A DNA stretch of 64,000 bases from an uncultured Sulfitobacter sp. (GCF_947499945.1 NZ_CANMQD010000007.1:1-64000), one strand, 5' to 3'. Shown: positions 18,285-27,752, counted from the stretch's first letter. A program made the numbers and translations. The notes: generated by a model from the sequence alone, not told the origin.

Positions 18285-18571
18285 GGCCAACCACAGCAAA
18301 AATTGTTACGCTTTGCACCCTGTTCTTGATAGTCGCGCAACCTGCCTTGGCGCAGTCCATTGATCTATCCCCCGTTCAGAACGTCCTGCAAGGCATCGTT
18401 GACGCTATCACAGGGCCGCTTGGCATCGTTATCGGCACACTCGCATTGATCGGCGTATTCCTATCATGGCTCTTCGGCATTCTTGATTTCCGGCAAGCCC
18501 TTTGGGTTGTTGTGGCCATCGCCGGCATCGCTGCCGCTCCGACAATCGTCGCCGCAATCTGGACGACATAG
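18281..18571 (+). CDS. virB2: VirB2 major pilin
   Basis: A 96-aa prepilin of the TrbC/VirB2 family. The signal peptide ends near PALAQS (about 25), and the mature protein has two hydrophobic helices (about 46-65 and 70-92) joined by a short polar loop (GILDFRQ). It forms the conjugative pilus and the channel lumen. The ATG overlaps the end of the virB1-like gene by 4 bases, and virB3 follows within 10 bases. Confidence 0.85.
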   Translation: MRPTTAKIVTLCTLFLIVAQPALAQSIDLSPVQNVLQGIVDAITGPLGIVIGTLALIGVFLSWLFGILDFRQALWVVVAIAGIAAAPTIVAAIWTT

Positions 18572-18580
18572 GGGAAACCA

Positions 18581-18859
18581 ATGGCTGAACAGTCTCGTCT
18601 TTTTCTGGGCCTCGTACGACCTCCCAAACTGTTGGGTCTGCCCATCATGTATGCGATGGTCTGGTTGTTCGGATCTGTTCTCATTTTCTTGTGGGTTCAG
18701 CATTGGGTGGTCGCCGTCATAGCCGTGATCACCTACCCCCTTTTGTGGAAGGCCGCGGACTGGGACCCCAATTTCTTGGATGTGGTTGCCACAACGCTGC
18801 AAGAAACACCTCCAACAGCCAACCGCAAAATCCACGGAGGCGATAGCTATGCCCCGTGA
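18581..18859 (+). CDS. virB3: VirB3 inner-membrane T4SS protein
   Basis: 92 aa with a short N-terminus containing RPPKLLGLP, the usual VirB3 lead-in, and two closely spaced membrane helices (about 20-55). It anchors the VirB4 ATPase to the inner membrane complex. The 3' end overlaps virB4 by 11 bases. Position between virB2 and virB4 supports the call. Confidence 0.85.
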   Translation: MAEQSRLFLGLVRPPKLLGLPIMYAMVWLFGSVLIFLWVQHWVVAVIAVITYPLLWKAADWDPNFLDVVATTLQETPPTANRKIHGGDSYAP

Positions 18860-21212
18860 TACCGATTTTGACCCCCTCACCCTCTTGCCAAACTGGGTGA
18901 AGAAAGAAAAAGAATTGGCCCACATGCTTCCCTATGTGAGCCTCGTAGATGACTTAACCGTTCGGACGCGGGGAAACGAAATATTCCAATGCATCCGGTT
19001 GGAGGGCGTGAACAGTTACACCAAAGACGATGATCAACTCGACAAGATCCGCGCACTGTTCGCGTCTATTATTGCTCAGATCGGGCCCGAGTTTTCATTC
19101 TACGTTCACAAAGTTTCCAAAGCCATCGACCCAGCCTTGGCGCCAATTGATGGCGACGACTTTGCCGCCACGGTGGATCAAAACTGGACAGAATTCCTCC
19201 TCGGCAGCGGGTTGCGCGATAAAACTCTGACACTCACGGTCAGCAACCGCCCCCCTCTCGCCTCAAAAATTCTGTTCAGCAGCGAGAAATCTGTCCTTCA
19301 GCTGAAGGAACAGACAGCAAAGCGGATGCGCCGGTTGGCAGAGGTTGTCGGGTTTCTGAAGTCTACATTCGCAGACATGTCTCCTCGGTTGCTGGCTGCC
19401 TCCGAGGGCGAGTTGTTGGGCTTTCTTGGCGGATTGAATACCGGCCAAGAATTACCACTCTTTGCGTCCTCAAAATATGGATACCTGTCGCAAGACGTCG
19501 CGAACGCACGCATCACATTCCGTGGAGCAACCTTTGAGGTTTCTGACGGAGCGGTTGGTTCACGGTTCGGAACCAGTTTCGCCATCAAGAATTATCCCGC
19601 GAGAACATCCTGCACGATGTTTGATGAGTTAAACCTACCTATCGACATGGTCGTCACGCACTCCTTCACGCCGATCAACAGCAACCTCATGGCGGGGCGG
19701 ATCAAGAAGCAACAACGCCTCATGCGTGCCGCCGAAGATGGCGCAATCTCGCTGGAGGCAGAGCTGATTGATGCCCTTGATGATCTAGAGTCAAAACGCC
19801 TGAGTTTTGGCGATCACCATATGAGCGTGACCGTATTCGCATCGTCCATCGACGATCTTGCGTCCATTGCAGGCGAAGTACGAAACACCGCCGCGATTGA
19901 AGGGGTAAACTTGGTCAATGAGGCGTTCGCCGCCCAGACCCATTTCTTTGCCCAGCATCCCGGTAATGCAGCAAAACGCAGCCGGAAGGCCGCTGTCACC
20001 AACAAGAACTTTGCTGATTTTGCAGCCTTTCATCGGACACCACTTGGAAAACGCAGCCACGAGGTCCCTTGGGGAACAACAATCACGATGTTTCCCACGC
20101 CCGAGCGGTCCGCACATTGGTTCAATTACCATGAGCAAGGCTCACCTGACAAAGAACCTACTGGCGGCCACACACTAATCCTTGGCCGCCCCGGCTCGGG
20201 CAAGTCGGTCCTATCAGCATTTCTGATGACCCAAGCACGACGAGCGAGTGCGCGGATCTTCGTCTTCGATTACCGCCTCGGTATGGAAATGGCTGTGCGG
20301 GCGAACGGTGGCCGCTACGCGGCAATCAACGCGGGTCAGGCAACAGGCCTTAATCCGCTATGGACCGAAATTGATGAGCGCGGGCAATCTTGGCTTGCCG
20401 ACTGGCTAGCCTCCCTCCTCTACCGCGCCGACAAACCACTCACCCCGGCACAGACCAACCGCATCCAAGAGGTCGTTCGGCAAAACGCATCTGCCTCTGA
20501 CGCTGATCTACGCAACTGGCACGATCTCGCGTCACTCTTTGTTTCCGCCGATGACGACGGCGATTTGCATGAGCGCTTGCAGGAATGGACGGCCGATGGC
20601 CGTTACGGTTGGATTTTTGGCCAGACCAAAGAGGACACGTTCTCGCTTGAAGGCGATGTTGTCGGATTTGACCTTACAGGCATCTTGGACAGCGAAAGCG
20701 AAAAAGAGCGAATGGCCGTCCTGTCTTATCTGTTCCGTCGCGTCGAACGTGTCATTGAAGATCGCCAGCCAACGATCATAGTCATCGATGAAGCTTGGAA
20801 GGCCCTTGACAACGGATATTTCGCCGAACGCTTGTCCAATTGGCTTGTCACTGCGCGCAAGCAAAATGCGGTCGTTGTGATGATGACCCAATACGCCAGC
20901 CAGTTGGAACAAACCCGCACGGGTAGGACCATCGTGGAGGCCGTTCCGACACAGATCTTGCTGCCAAACATTCGGGCGAACGCGTCCGACTACGCGATGC
21001 TCAATCTTCAAAGCAAAGAACTCGATGTGCTGCTGACCACTGGCAGCAATTCTCGGCTTGGGCTCGTCAGAGACGATGAAGGTTCGGTCGTGATCAACGC
21101 TGACCTCAGTGCCTTGGGTCCGCTACTGACCATCCTCGGCGGGATGGAAAAAGGAGAACAATTGGTGGGTGCCGACTATCGCCAACGCCCAGATTTTTGG
21201 AGGACTTCATGA
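18849..21212 (+). CDS. virB4: VirB4 ATPase
   Basis: A 787-aa cytoplasmic ATPase that powers pilus biogenesis and substrate transfer. The N-terminal CagE/TrbE-VirB domain is followed by the motor, with Walker A in GRPGSGKSV (about 446-454) and Walker B in TIIVIDEAW (about 638-646). The start at 18849 is chosen over the in-frame 18780 because GGAGG lies before it and the protein begins as VirB4 does (MPRDTDFDPLTLLP). The stop overlaps the lipoprotein ATG (ATGA). Confidence 0.92.
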   Translation: MPRDTDFDPLTLLPNWVKKEKELAHMLPYVSLVDDLTVRTRGNEIFQCIRLEGVNSYTKDDDQLDKIRALFASIIAQIGPEFSFYVHKVSKAIDPALAPIDGDDFAATVDQNWTEFLLGSGLRDKTLTLTVSNRPPLASKILFSSEKSVLQLKEQTAKRMRRLAEVVGFLKSTFADMSPRLLAASEGELLGFLGGLNTGQELPLFASSKYGYLSQDVANARITFRGATFEVSDGAVGSRFGTSFAIKNYPARTSCTMFDELNLPIDMVVTHSFTPINSNLMAGRIKKQQRLMRAAEDGAISLEAELIDALDDLESKRLSFGDHHMSVTVFASSIDDLASIAGEVRNTAAIEGVNLVNEAFAAQTHFFAQHPGNAAKRSRKAAVTNKNFADFAAFHRTPLGKRSHEVPWGTTITMFPTPERSAHWFNYHEQGSPDKEPTGGHTLILGRPGSGKSVLSAFLMTQARRASARIFVFDYRLGMEMAVRANGGRYAAINAGQATGLNPLWTEIDERGQSWLADWLASLLYRADKPLTPAQTNRIQEVVRQNASASDADLRNWHDLASLFVSADDDGDLHERLQEWTADGRYGWIFGQTKEDTFSLEGDVVGFDLTGILDSESEKERMAVLSYLFRRVERVIEDRQPTIIVIDEAWKALDNGYFAERLSNWLVTARKQNAVVVMMTQYASQLEQTRTGRTIVEAVPTQILLPNIRANASDYAMLNLQSKELDVLLTTGSNSRLGLVRDDEGSVVINADLSALGPLLTILGGMEKGEQLVGADYRQRPDFWRTS

Positions 21213-21433
21213 AACGAACCACTTTCATCCTGTTGTGTGCGTTTGGCCTTAGTGCCTGCGGTGACTACCAGGGACCGAAGGCAAATTGCTTTGAACGAGA
21301 CGTCATTGCGCGATCAACCAACAGCTTGAGCTTCCTTCAATCACCTGGTGGCCGCGTCTCGACCAGCACCGCACCCGTTTCCGATTGCAACTTTGTTGCA
21401 TTGGACGCGCCCATACAAACCGAAGCGCAGTAA
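21209..21433 (+). CDS. VirB7-like small lipoprotein
   Basis: 74 aa with a lipoprotein signal and lipobox LSAC (Cys17). Two more cysteines follow in the mature part (NCFERD, SDCNF). A strong GGAGG precedes the ATG, which overlaps the virB4 stop. Small lipoproteins at this place in VirB operons often play the VirB7 role of stabilising VirB9/VirB10 in the outer membrane core. The order differs from Ti (virB7 after virB6), so the VirB7 label is by role and not by sequence. Confidence 0.65.
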   Translation: MKRTTFILLCAFGLSACGDYQGPKANCFERDVIARSTNSLSFLQSPGGRVSTSTAPVSDCNFVALDAPIQTEAQ

Positions 21434-22578
21434 TGCGTGCATCCCTCACAGTTACTACGATTGGAGTGATCTGGGGGTCTGCCGCAGTCAGCCAAGGCGT
21501 GCCAACTGTGGATGGAAACCTGTTTATCCGAAACGAAGCGGCCAACCTGCGTCGCGAAAGTGACTTAGCCACACAAGCCGAACGCCTTTCAGCCGCAGAA
21601 GCGATTTCCGAAATCGAACGTGAGCAACTCGCTGTGCTGCAGCAGATACTTGATGCTCAATCCAGTTTTGGTGGACAGGGCATTCCAGCGATGGTGAGCA
21701 CCCTCGAAGATGGCACTTTGCCAGAGCAATCGGCCGACAATTTGTATTCCCCTATCGATGGCAATCCCGGTGCCAATCAAATGTTCGGGGACGCAAATCT
21801 TAATATCGAGCAGCTCATCATCCGCGTGGCGCAAGAAACCCACGGTTTAACCGGGGTAAGTCAGGCAGGTCTCACTGTCGTCCAGTGGCGGTGTCTCCTG
21901 CAAGCTCTGATCTGGCAAGAAAGCCGCTTCACGATTGGAGCACGATCCCCCGTCGGAGCCTTTGGCCTGACGCAAATCATGCCCGGAACTGCAGGCGATT
22001 TGGGCATAAACCCAGAGTACTATGACAGCCCATATCTGCAGGTCGAGGGTGGCGCACGATACCTTTCGCAGATGCTGCGCATGTTTGATGGCAACATCAT
22101 CCATGCCCTTGCTGCCTATAACGCAGGGCCCGGCAATGTTCAGACCTATGGCGGCGTCCCGCCATTCAAAGAAACGCAGCATTACGTTCAGGTCATCCCA
22201 GCAAAATACAATTTCTATCTAACAAGGGTCGGTGGCGTTGACGCCTTGGGCACGATTGACTCCGCACTGCTTGCAAATTCGAACCTGTCGATCACCGGCT
22301 CGGGTGCCAGCTTTTACGCCAACAGCTCGATGCAAAACGTCGAGGCTGCGGCCCTGCGTATTCAGAACACTGTGCGACGCATCGGTCAAACTCAGGACGT
22401 TCAAGAGTCCCTCGCCCTCAATACCTACGCCCGCGCTGAGTTGGTTCGGTTGGTCTCGACCCTGACCCGCCTCAAGGCCGTCCGAACCCGACCACTGAGC
22501 GACGCAGAACTCGCGATGGCCGCCGCACAACTCAGGGAAAATCAGTTCATGGACTTCACATTGGAGGAACTCGACTAA
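21433..22578 (+). CDS. Lytic transglycosylase with VirB5-like N- and C-terminal segments
   Basis: 381 aa with a signal peptide (about 1-20). The mature start GVPTVDGNLF and the following coiled-coil (about 25-70) parallel the mature start GVPTVDTRNI and coiled-coil of the next gene, VirB5. The centre is an SLT domain (about 125-270) with LIWQESRF (catalytic Glu), PVGAFGLTQIMPGTA and AAYNAGPGNV. The C-terminus ENQFMDFTLEEL mirrors EEQQFMDFTLPTL of VirB5. The gene appears to be an SLT domain inserted in a VirB5-like frame, perhaps delivering hydrolase to the pilus tip. TAATG overlaps link it to both neighbours. Confidence 0.75.
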   Translation: MRASLTVTTIGVIWGSAAVSQGVPTVDGNLFIRNEAANLRRESDLATQAERLSAAEAISEIEREQLAVLQQILDAQSSFGGQGIPAMVSTLEDGTLPEQSADNLYSPIDGNPGANQMFGDANLNIEQLIIRVAQETHGLTGVSQAGLTVVQWRCLLQALIWQESRFTIGARSPVGAFGLTQIMPGTAGDLGINPEYYDSPYLQVEGGARYLSQMLRMFDGNIIHALAAYNAGPGNVQTYGGVPPFKETQHYVQVIPAKYNFYLTRVGGVDALGTIDSALLANSNLSITGSGASFYANSSMQNVEAAALRIQNTVRRIGQTQDVQESLALNTYARAELVRLVSTLTRLKAVRTRPLSDAELAMAAAQLRENQFMDFTLEELD

Positions 22579-23420
22579 TGGAAACATTTTCAAATAAGGG
22601 AGCCACATTAGGCTCCACAGTCAAAACCGTCGTTTTGTGCTCGATAGGCTTCATAGCCGCGCCCGGCCTTATGGGGGGCGGCGCTGCCTTTGCGCAGGGT
22701 GTCCCAACCGTTGATACGCGAAATATTGCACAAGAAATCCAGCAACTACGACAAATGATCGAAGATGAGGTCCTGCAAAACGAACAATTGCAGCAAGCAC
22801 TGAACCAACTCGACACACTGCGCGAGCAGTACGCCCAATTGCAGGAAACCTATGCAGCCCTTACCGGACTGATGGATATCCCAGAAATCATCACGACGCA
22901 GTTTGAAGCTGAGTTGAACGGAGTTCTGGACCAAGAGTTCGGCGATATCCTTGCAACGATCGACGCTATCAAGAATGGCGACTGGTCTCGACTGGCGGGC
23001 AATGGTGCACCCGGCATCCAGACACAAATGACCCGCGTTCTGGCTGATGCGGGGTTTGACGAAGACACCTTGTCAGAGATGGCAAACAGCGGAGCGGCGG
23101 GTGCGGAACGCATTGCCCAACAAGCAACCACAGGTGCTGTCATGTCTGCCGCTGCCCAGAACAGTTATGAAGAAGCGGGCCAATCGCTGGAGCGCGTAGA
23201 CCGTCTCGTCGGCATGATCGGCGATATGGAAGAGCTTAAAGACAGCGTTGACCTCAACACCCGTGTCACTGCCGAACTTGCAATCGCCTTGGTCGCACAA
23301 TGGCAGTTGGAGGCTGTTCAGACCGTTGGGTCGGGCCAAGCGGGCGTTCTGGATGCAGCGACACTCGCAGAAGAGCAGCAGTTCATGGATTTCACACTCC
23401 CCACTCTGACTGCTGACTGA
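22578..23420 (+). CDS. virB5: VirB5 minor pilin
   Basis: 280 aa with a long signal region ending near GAAFAQ (about 40). The mature protein is almost all helical: a long coiled-coil (about 48-95, rich in Q, E and L), then a helical bundle and the C-terminal QQFMDFTLPTL. This is the build of VirB5/TraC pilus-tip proteins. It begins with a TAATG overlap with the SLT gene, and virB8 follows 14 bases later. The ends are shared with the preceding protein. Confidence 0.8.
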   Translation: METFSNKGATLGSTVKTVVLCSIGFIAAPGLMGGGAAFAQGVPTVDTRNIAQEIQQLRQMIEDEVLQNEQLQQALNQLDTLREQYAQLQETYAALTGLMDIPEIITTQFEAELNGVLDQEFGDILATIDAIKNGDWSRLAGNGAPGIQTQMTRVLADAGFDEDTLSEMANSGAAGAERIAQQATTGAVMSAAAQNSYEEAGQSLERVDRLVGMIGDMEELKDSVDLNTRVTAELAIALVAQWQLEAVQTVGSGQAGVLDAATLAEEQQFMDFTLPTLTAD

Positions 23421-23434
23421 TTGAGGAACAGGGT

Positions 23435-24088
23435 GTGACACAGGAAACTGAGATCGTTGAAGAAGAGCTTATTTACGGCGCGCGGCGACGTGAAAAGCTT
23501 TGGCAGAAGCTCGCGCTATCGGGTTTGGTGTTCGGGATCATCGGATGCCTGTCAGCTGCTACTGTTGCAATCCTCGATGTCGATCCAGACCCCATTGTTG
23601 TTCCCTATAATCCAGAGACAGGAATGGCCCTTCCCAACGCATCGGTTGGCGCTGTTCGCGTGACCGAGAATGAAGCCATTATCGAGTCAGTCGTCTTCCG
23701 CTACGTGACAGATCGTGAAACCTACAACCAACTCGACAATGACTTGCGCGTTCGCAGCATTCTAGAACGTTCTGATCGGGCCGCCGAAGCATCCATGCGG
23801 TCCTTATGGGACAGTGCAAATTCAAACTATCCACCAGAAGTTTATGGCGATGCCGGTCGTCTCGATGTCGAGATCCTCAGCATCAATCGGATCGGAGTGA
23901 ACCGCGCACAGGTTCGGATGCGTAAGCGTCTTACATCGCCCCAAGGCGTACAAGCAGGCCTTTTCACCGCGACGCTGTTGTTTGAATTCAGACCAGAAGA
24001 GCGTCGTTCGATTGATGACGTCTGGAGCAATCCATTCGGCTTCACCGTCATTGAATACGCAATCCGCTCAGACAGATTGGAGAACTGA
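23435..24088 (+). CDS. virB8: VirB8 inner-membrane assembly factor
   Basis: 217 aa with a GTG start. A short cytoplasmic N-terminus is followed by one membrane helix (about 26-47, LALSGLVFGIIGCLSAATVAI) and a periplasmic NTF2-like domain with VTENEAIIESVVFRYVTDRE. VirB8 nucleates the inner membrane part of the T4SS. virB9 starts one base after its stop. Confidence 0.88.
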   Translation: MTQETEIVEEELIYGARRREKLWQKLALSGLVFGIIGCLSAATVAILDVDPDPIVVPYNPETGMALPNASVGAVRVTENEAIIESVVFRYVTDRETYNQLDNDLRVRSILERSDRAAEASMRSLWDSANSNYPPEVYGDAGRLDVEILSINRIGVNRAQVRMRKRLTSPQGVQAGLFTATLLFEFRPEERRSIDDVWSNPFGFTVIEYAIRSDRLEN

Positions 24089-24089
24089 T

Positions 24090-24788
24090 ATGAAGGCCCT
24101 TAAGCCAACCATTCTGTCTATCGCGCTAACCTTGATCGCCGCCCCTGCCCTCGCAGAGTACATCCCACGCTCGGGCGGGAACGATAACCGCGTGCGCGTC
24201 GCGACATATCAAGACGGTCAGGTTTACCGCCTGAGCGTTAGCTTGACGCATGTGACGACAGTGGAGTTCGGGCAAGGCGAAACAATCCGTTCGATTATCG
24301 CTGGTGACACCGAAGGGTTCCAGCTTGATGGTGTTCCTGGCGGACGGGCCTTTGCGGTCAAGCCAAACGCACGCGGCGTTCACACCAACATCACGGTCTA
24401 TACCAATCGGCGCAGCTACTATTTCAATGTGACAGAGGCATCGTCTCCAACCTACTACGTTGTCCAGTTTCGGTATCCTGAAGACAATGTGCGCCCAACC
24501 AATGCGGTCGCACAACAAGCCCCCAACTATAACTACGCAGCCAGTGATCAGACTGAGTTCACCCCAACGTCGGTGTGGGACGATGGCACTTTCACTTATT
24601 TCCGGTTTCCGCGAAGTTCGCCTGTCCCTGCAATCTTTCGATCTACCACTGGAAGCGAACGAACGGTCAACAGCCAACAAATTGAGGACGGCGTTTTGCG
24701 TGTTTCGGGCGTTAGCAACCAATGGGTTCTTCGACTCGGAGAAGACGTGGTCTGCATTCAAGTTAGTGCTGGAGGATCAGGATCATGA
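24090..24788 (+). CDS. virB9: VirB9 outer-membrane core protein
   Basis: 232 aa with a signal peptide ending PALAE (about 22), then the beta-rich VirB9/CagX fold with YVVQFRYP in the middle and a C-terminal beta domain. With VirB7 and VirB10 it forms the outer membrane core complex. The open frame upstream of 24090 runs inside virB8 and is ignored; GGAG precedes the chosen ATG. The stop overlaps virB10 by 4 bases. Confidence 0.88.
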   Translation: MKALKPTILSIALTLIAAPALAEYIPRSGGNDNRVRVATYQDGQVYRLSVSLTHVTTVEFGQGETIRSIIAGDTEGFQLDGVPGGRAFAVKPNARGVHTNITVYTNRRSYYFNVTEASSPTYYVVQFRYPEDNVRPTNAVAQQAPNYNYAASDQTEFTPTSVWDDGTFTYFRFPRSSPVPAIFRSTTGSERTVNSQQIEDGVLRVSGVSNQWVLRLGEDVVCIQVSAGGSGS

Positions 24789-26152
24789 GCGATCAACCCG
24801 ATTTGGAAAAGCGCTTAGCCGCATTGGAAGGCAGTTCTTCTTCATCCGCCCCGAAGAGGCCATCTATGAAAGTGGCTGCGGCAGGCATCATTGGTATCGC
24901 AGCGCTAGGAGGGTTCGCATATTTGGCTTTGCAGCCAGCGGTCGATTTACCCCTACCCACAGCACAACCAGAGGAATTCCAATCTGAAGGCGAAGGATTT
25001 GGTGATATTGCTCCGTTTGTTCCTCCTCCTCCACCAGACCCCGAAGTTCAGATCGTAGAAACAGAGGTCGAGCCAAATGCGGAATTGTTGGCACAACTCG
25101 CGGCGCTACAGACACAAATCGAAGCCTTGCAGAACGCCGAACAGCCAGTGGTCGAAGACGACACTGCTGCGGCAGATGCCATCAATTCCTTGAGCGAACA
25201 AATTGCTGCTCTTCAGGCGTCTTCGGAAAGCGCTCAGGAACAGTTTCAAAATGAACTTGAGGCGAGAGATCGCGAGCTTGAACGATTACGCATGGACCTT
25301 GAGCTTGCCCAGCTTCAGCCGCCAACACCCGCATCAGGTCCATCTCAAAATGATCTGTTGGAGGCGGAACAGCTTCGGCTTCAACGAGAGAACGAAGCAC
25401 GCAGAATGGCAGAACTGGAACGACGTCGTGCAGAAGAACTGGCCTTCCAGCAAGCCCGCATAGAATCCCCGACAATTGCCTTTGGTGGCGGTGCTGGGGC
25501 CGATGGCTCTGACGCCCTCAGCGAACGTACACTCGGAGCGGTGCAAGATTTCGTTGTGAACGGAGCACTACCGTCCCAAGTCACACAAGCAGAAGTCATC
25601 GCCAATCCAGCAAATACGGTTGTCCAAGGTACAATGATACAAGCGGTGACCGAAACAGCCTTGGACAGCTCACTGCCTGGTGCGATACGCGCGATAATTT
25701 CAGAAGATGTCTATTCCTTTGACGGGTCGCGCATTCTGATCCCGCGTGGGTCACGCTTGATCGGGCGCTATCAATCTGGTGTAGAAATTGCCCAACAGCG
25801 GGTCACGGTCGCTTGGGATAGAATTATCATGCCCAATAACCAGACAGTGACAATCAGCTCGTTCGGAGGCGATGAACTTGGTCGTTCCGGCGTAACAGGT
25901 GTCGTCGACACCCGTTTTGGCGAACGCTTCGGTTCTGCAGCGCTGATCTCGCTCATAACCGCCCTGCCCGGCGCTGCTGCCGCTCAGGTTGAAGATGAGG
26001 CTTCCGCAGAAGTTCTGGAAGATGTTGGCGATGATCTGGCCGACAGCACAGACAGCGTGATTGGAGAATACCTCGCTATCGGTCCTGTCATCTATGTTGA
26101 TCAAGGCTCACGCATCACGGTCATGGTTGACCGTGATCTGGAGATCTTCTGA
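24785..26152 (+). CDS. virB10: VirB10 T4SS core protein
   Basis: 455 aa spanning both membranes. A cytoplasmic N-terminus and one helix (about 29-48) lead to a proline-rich stretch (PFVPPPPPDPEVQ, about 77-89), a long coiled-coil (about 95-225) and the C-terminal TrbI/VirB10 beta-barrel domain (about 250-455, with SRILIPRGSRLIG and GPVIYVDQGSRI). It transmits ATPase energy to the outer membrane pore. Overlaps on both sides (ATGA with virB9, TGATG with virB11) show tight coupling. Confidence 0.92.
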   Translation: MSDQPDLEKRLAALEGSSSSSAPKRPSMKVAAAGIIGIAALGGFAYLALQPAVDLPLPTAQPEEFQSEGEGFGDIAPFVPPPPPDPEVQIVETEVEPNAELLAQLAALQTQIEALQNAEQPVVEDDTAAADAINSLSEQIAALQASSESAQEQFQNELEARDRELERLRMDLELAQLQPPTPASGPSQNDLLEAEQLRLQRENEARRMAELERRRAEELAFQQARIESPTIAFGGGAGADGSDALSERTLGAVQDFVVNGALPSQVTQAEVIANPANTVVQGTMIQAVTETALDSSLPGAIRAIISEDVYSFDGSRILIPRGSRLIGRYQSGVEIAQQRVTVAWDRIIMPNNQTVTISSFGGDELGRSGVTGVVDTRFGERFGSAALISLITALPGAAAAQVEDEASAEVLEDVGDDLADSTDSVIGEYLAIGPVIYVDQGSRITVMVDRDLEIF

Positions 26153-27147
26153 TGGCTTCAAACTACTTCCAGGTCAGCCTCGATAAAATCCCCGAGGCGA
26201 AACGGGATGATGTCATCGAACTGTGTATCAACCCAGACGGCTCACTGTGGGGGGAATTTCAGGGCGATCATTTCATGCGTCGCCTCGATACGGTTCTGAC
26301 TAAAACTGATATTAAGGACCTTGCTTCCCAAATTGCTGACAAAGCCTCCACACCGATGAGCAAGAACAAGCCAATCATCTCTGTCAGCGTTCCCTATCAT
26401 GGCCGCTCCATCAGAGCGCAGGTGATTCAGCCCCCAGCCGTCCGCGATGGTTACGCAATCGCGCTCAGATTTTTCTCGACGCTTCCACTGGAAGGCATTG
26501 AACTAAAGTTCCTATTTGGGGCTGAGCGTAGTTTGGAGACCGAACGCCAGCAAAAGAACCTCGCTCTACGTGAAGTGGTTGCCGGTGGCGACATTTATGC
26601 GGCCACGAAGTTTTGCGTTGAAAACAAACTGAATATGATCGTCTCTGGTGGGACATCCACGGGTAAGACTGTTGCCGCGCGCAAAATCCTCGCTGACGTC
26701 CCTGACGACGAACGTATCATCACGATTGAAGAGGCTGCGGAGTTGGTTCCGACGCAGCCAAATTCCGTCACACTAATCTCAAATCGTGACAATTCTGCTC
26801 AATCGGCAGACGTGCTGCTCACATCCACTCTAAGAATGCGGCCGGATCGTATCGTGCTGGGGGAGGTCCGCGGCCAAGAGGCAATGACGTTCTTGGAAGC
26901 GATCAACACTGGCCACGGTGGATCGATGACGACCCTTCACGCAGAGACGCCCCAACTGGCGGTTCAACGCCTAGCGATCGCTGCTTTGAAGACCGATGTG
27001 CCTATGACTTATCGAGACATGATAGAATACATTGAAAGCTCAATTGATGTCATCATCCAAGCTGGTCGCCATGAAGGAGACCGGGGCATTACCGAGTTTT
27101 ATCTGCCCGGCACATCAGAGACAGGAGGCCAGAATGAAACAATTTGA
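26152..27147 (+). CDS. virB11: VirB11 traffic ATPase
   Basis: 331-aa hexameric secretion ATPase. The N-terminal domain is followed by the motor with Walker A GGTSTGKT (about 164-171), an Asp box region (ITIEEAAEL), Walker B-like RPDRIVLGEVRG and the His box GHGGSMTTLHAET. It switches VirB4/VirD4 between pilus growth and substrate transfer. The ATG overlaps the virB10 stop, and the 3' end overlaps the next small gene by 14 bases. Confidence 0.93.
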   Translation: MASNYFQVSLDKIPEAKRDDVIELCINPDGSLWGEFQGDHFMRRLDTVLTKTDIKDLASQIADKASTPMSKNKPIISVSVPYHGRSIRAQVIQPPAVRDGYAIALRFFSTLPLEGIELKFLFGAERSLETERQQKNLALREVVAGGDIYAATKFCVENKLNMIVSGGTSTGKTVAARKILADVPDDERIITIEEAAELVPTQPNSVTLISNRDNSAQSADVLLTSTLRMRPDRIVLGEVRGQEAMTFLEAINTGHGGSMTTLHAETPQLAVQRLAIAALKTDVPMTYRDMIEYIESSIDVIIQAGRHEGDRGITEFYLPGTSETGGQNETI

Positions 27148-27343
27148 ACATGAAGTTCTCAACTTCGACATCTCTACGGACAAAAAATATGCAGGGATGC
27201 AGCAGACCCTACGTGAATGGGGTGAAGTTGGCTTTGAAGTAATCTCAGTCGTTCCAGCAAGTCTTGGCTTCGATGTAGTAAATGTATTCTTTAAACGTGA
27301 GATCGTCGAACAAGCCGCCGGAACTGGCGAGGCGGCAAGATGA
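27134..27343 (+). CDS. Small DUF4177-like protein
   Basis: 69 aa starting inside the end of virB11 behind GGAGG. The pattern MKQFEHEVLNF, then WGEVGFEVISVVP, then VNVFFKRE, is the strand-helix-strand outline of DUF4177-type proteins (GWELVSV and FKRE positions). No signal peptide is present. An earlier in-frame start would overlap virB11 much further and has no ribosome site. Its role in transfer is unknown; conservation of place inside the T4SS operon would be the best clue. Confidence 0.6.
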   Translation: MKQFEHEVLNFDISTDKKYAGMQQTLREWGEVGFEVISVVPASLGFDVVNVFFKREIVEQAAGTGEAAR

Positions 27344-27741
27344 AACTGATACATGTCGCCTTCATCTTACTTGTGGCCTTCAGTGCAAACTACGCAAGTG
27401 CTCAGATCACTCCAACATTAGGAAGTGAGACGCCGCGAGTATGTCCAGATCAACCGCCGCAACCTGAATGGTTAGACAGAATTCCGCTACGAGAAGCGCA
27501 AAACAAAGTGTTGATCCAGCAAATGTATCGCGCGCAAAGCATGCAAGCTGTTGCAGAAAGCGGTGATTGTTCTTGTGAAACAAGATTCCCATCTTGGGCG
27601 ACCGTCGAAACCATTTTCTTAGAGGCTTATGCAAACTTGGACCGATGGGGTGCCACAGAGAGAACCGAGCAATATCGCGACATAGCAAATGAAAACCGAA
27701 GGGTTGCCAAACCGATCTGTGAGCAACAGGGCAACTGGTAA
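27340..27741 (+). CDS. Secreted hypothetical T4SS-operon protein
   Basis: 133 aa with a signal peptide ending NYASAQ (about 21). The mature part has four cysteines (RVCPDQP, DCSCETRF, PICEQQ) and a helical middle. It overlaps the preceding gene by 4 bases (ATGA) and precedes virB6. A periplasmic protein just before VirB6 often acts in entry exclusion or VirB6 support (TraE/EexN place), but no sequence signature proves that here. Confidence 0.6.
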   Translation: MKLIHVAFILLVAFSANYASAQITPTLGSETPRVCPDQPPQPEWLDRIPLREAQNKVLIQQMYRAQSMQAVAESGDCSCETRFPSWATVETIFLEAYANLDRWGATERTEQYRDIANENRRVAKPICEQQGNW

Positions 27742-27752
27742 GGAGCAGAAAG

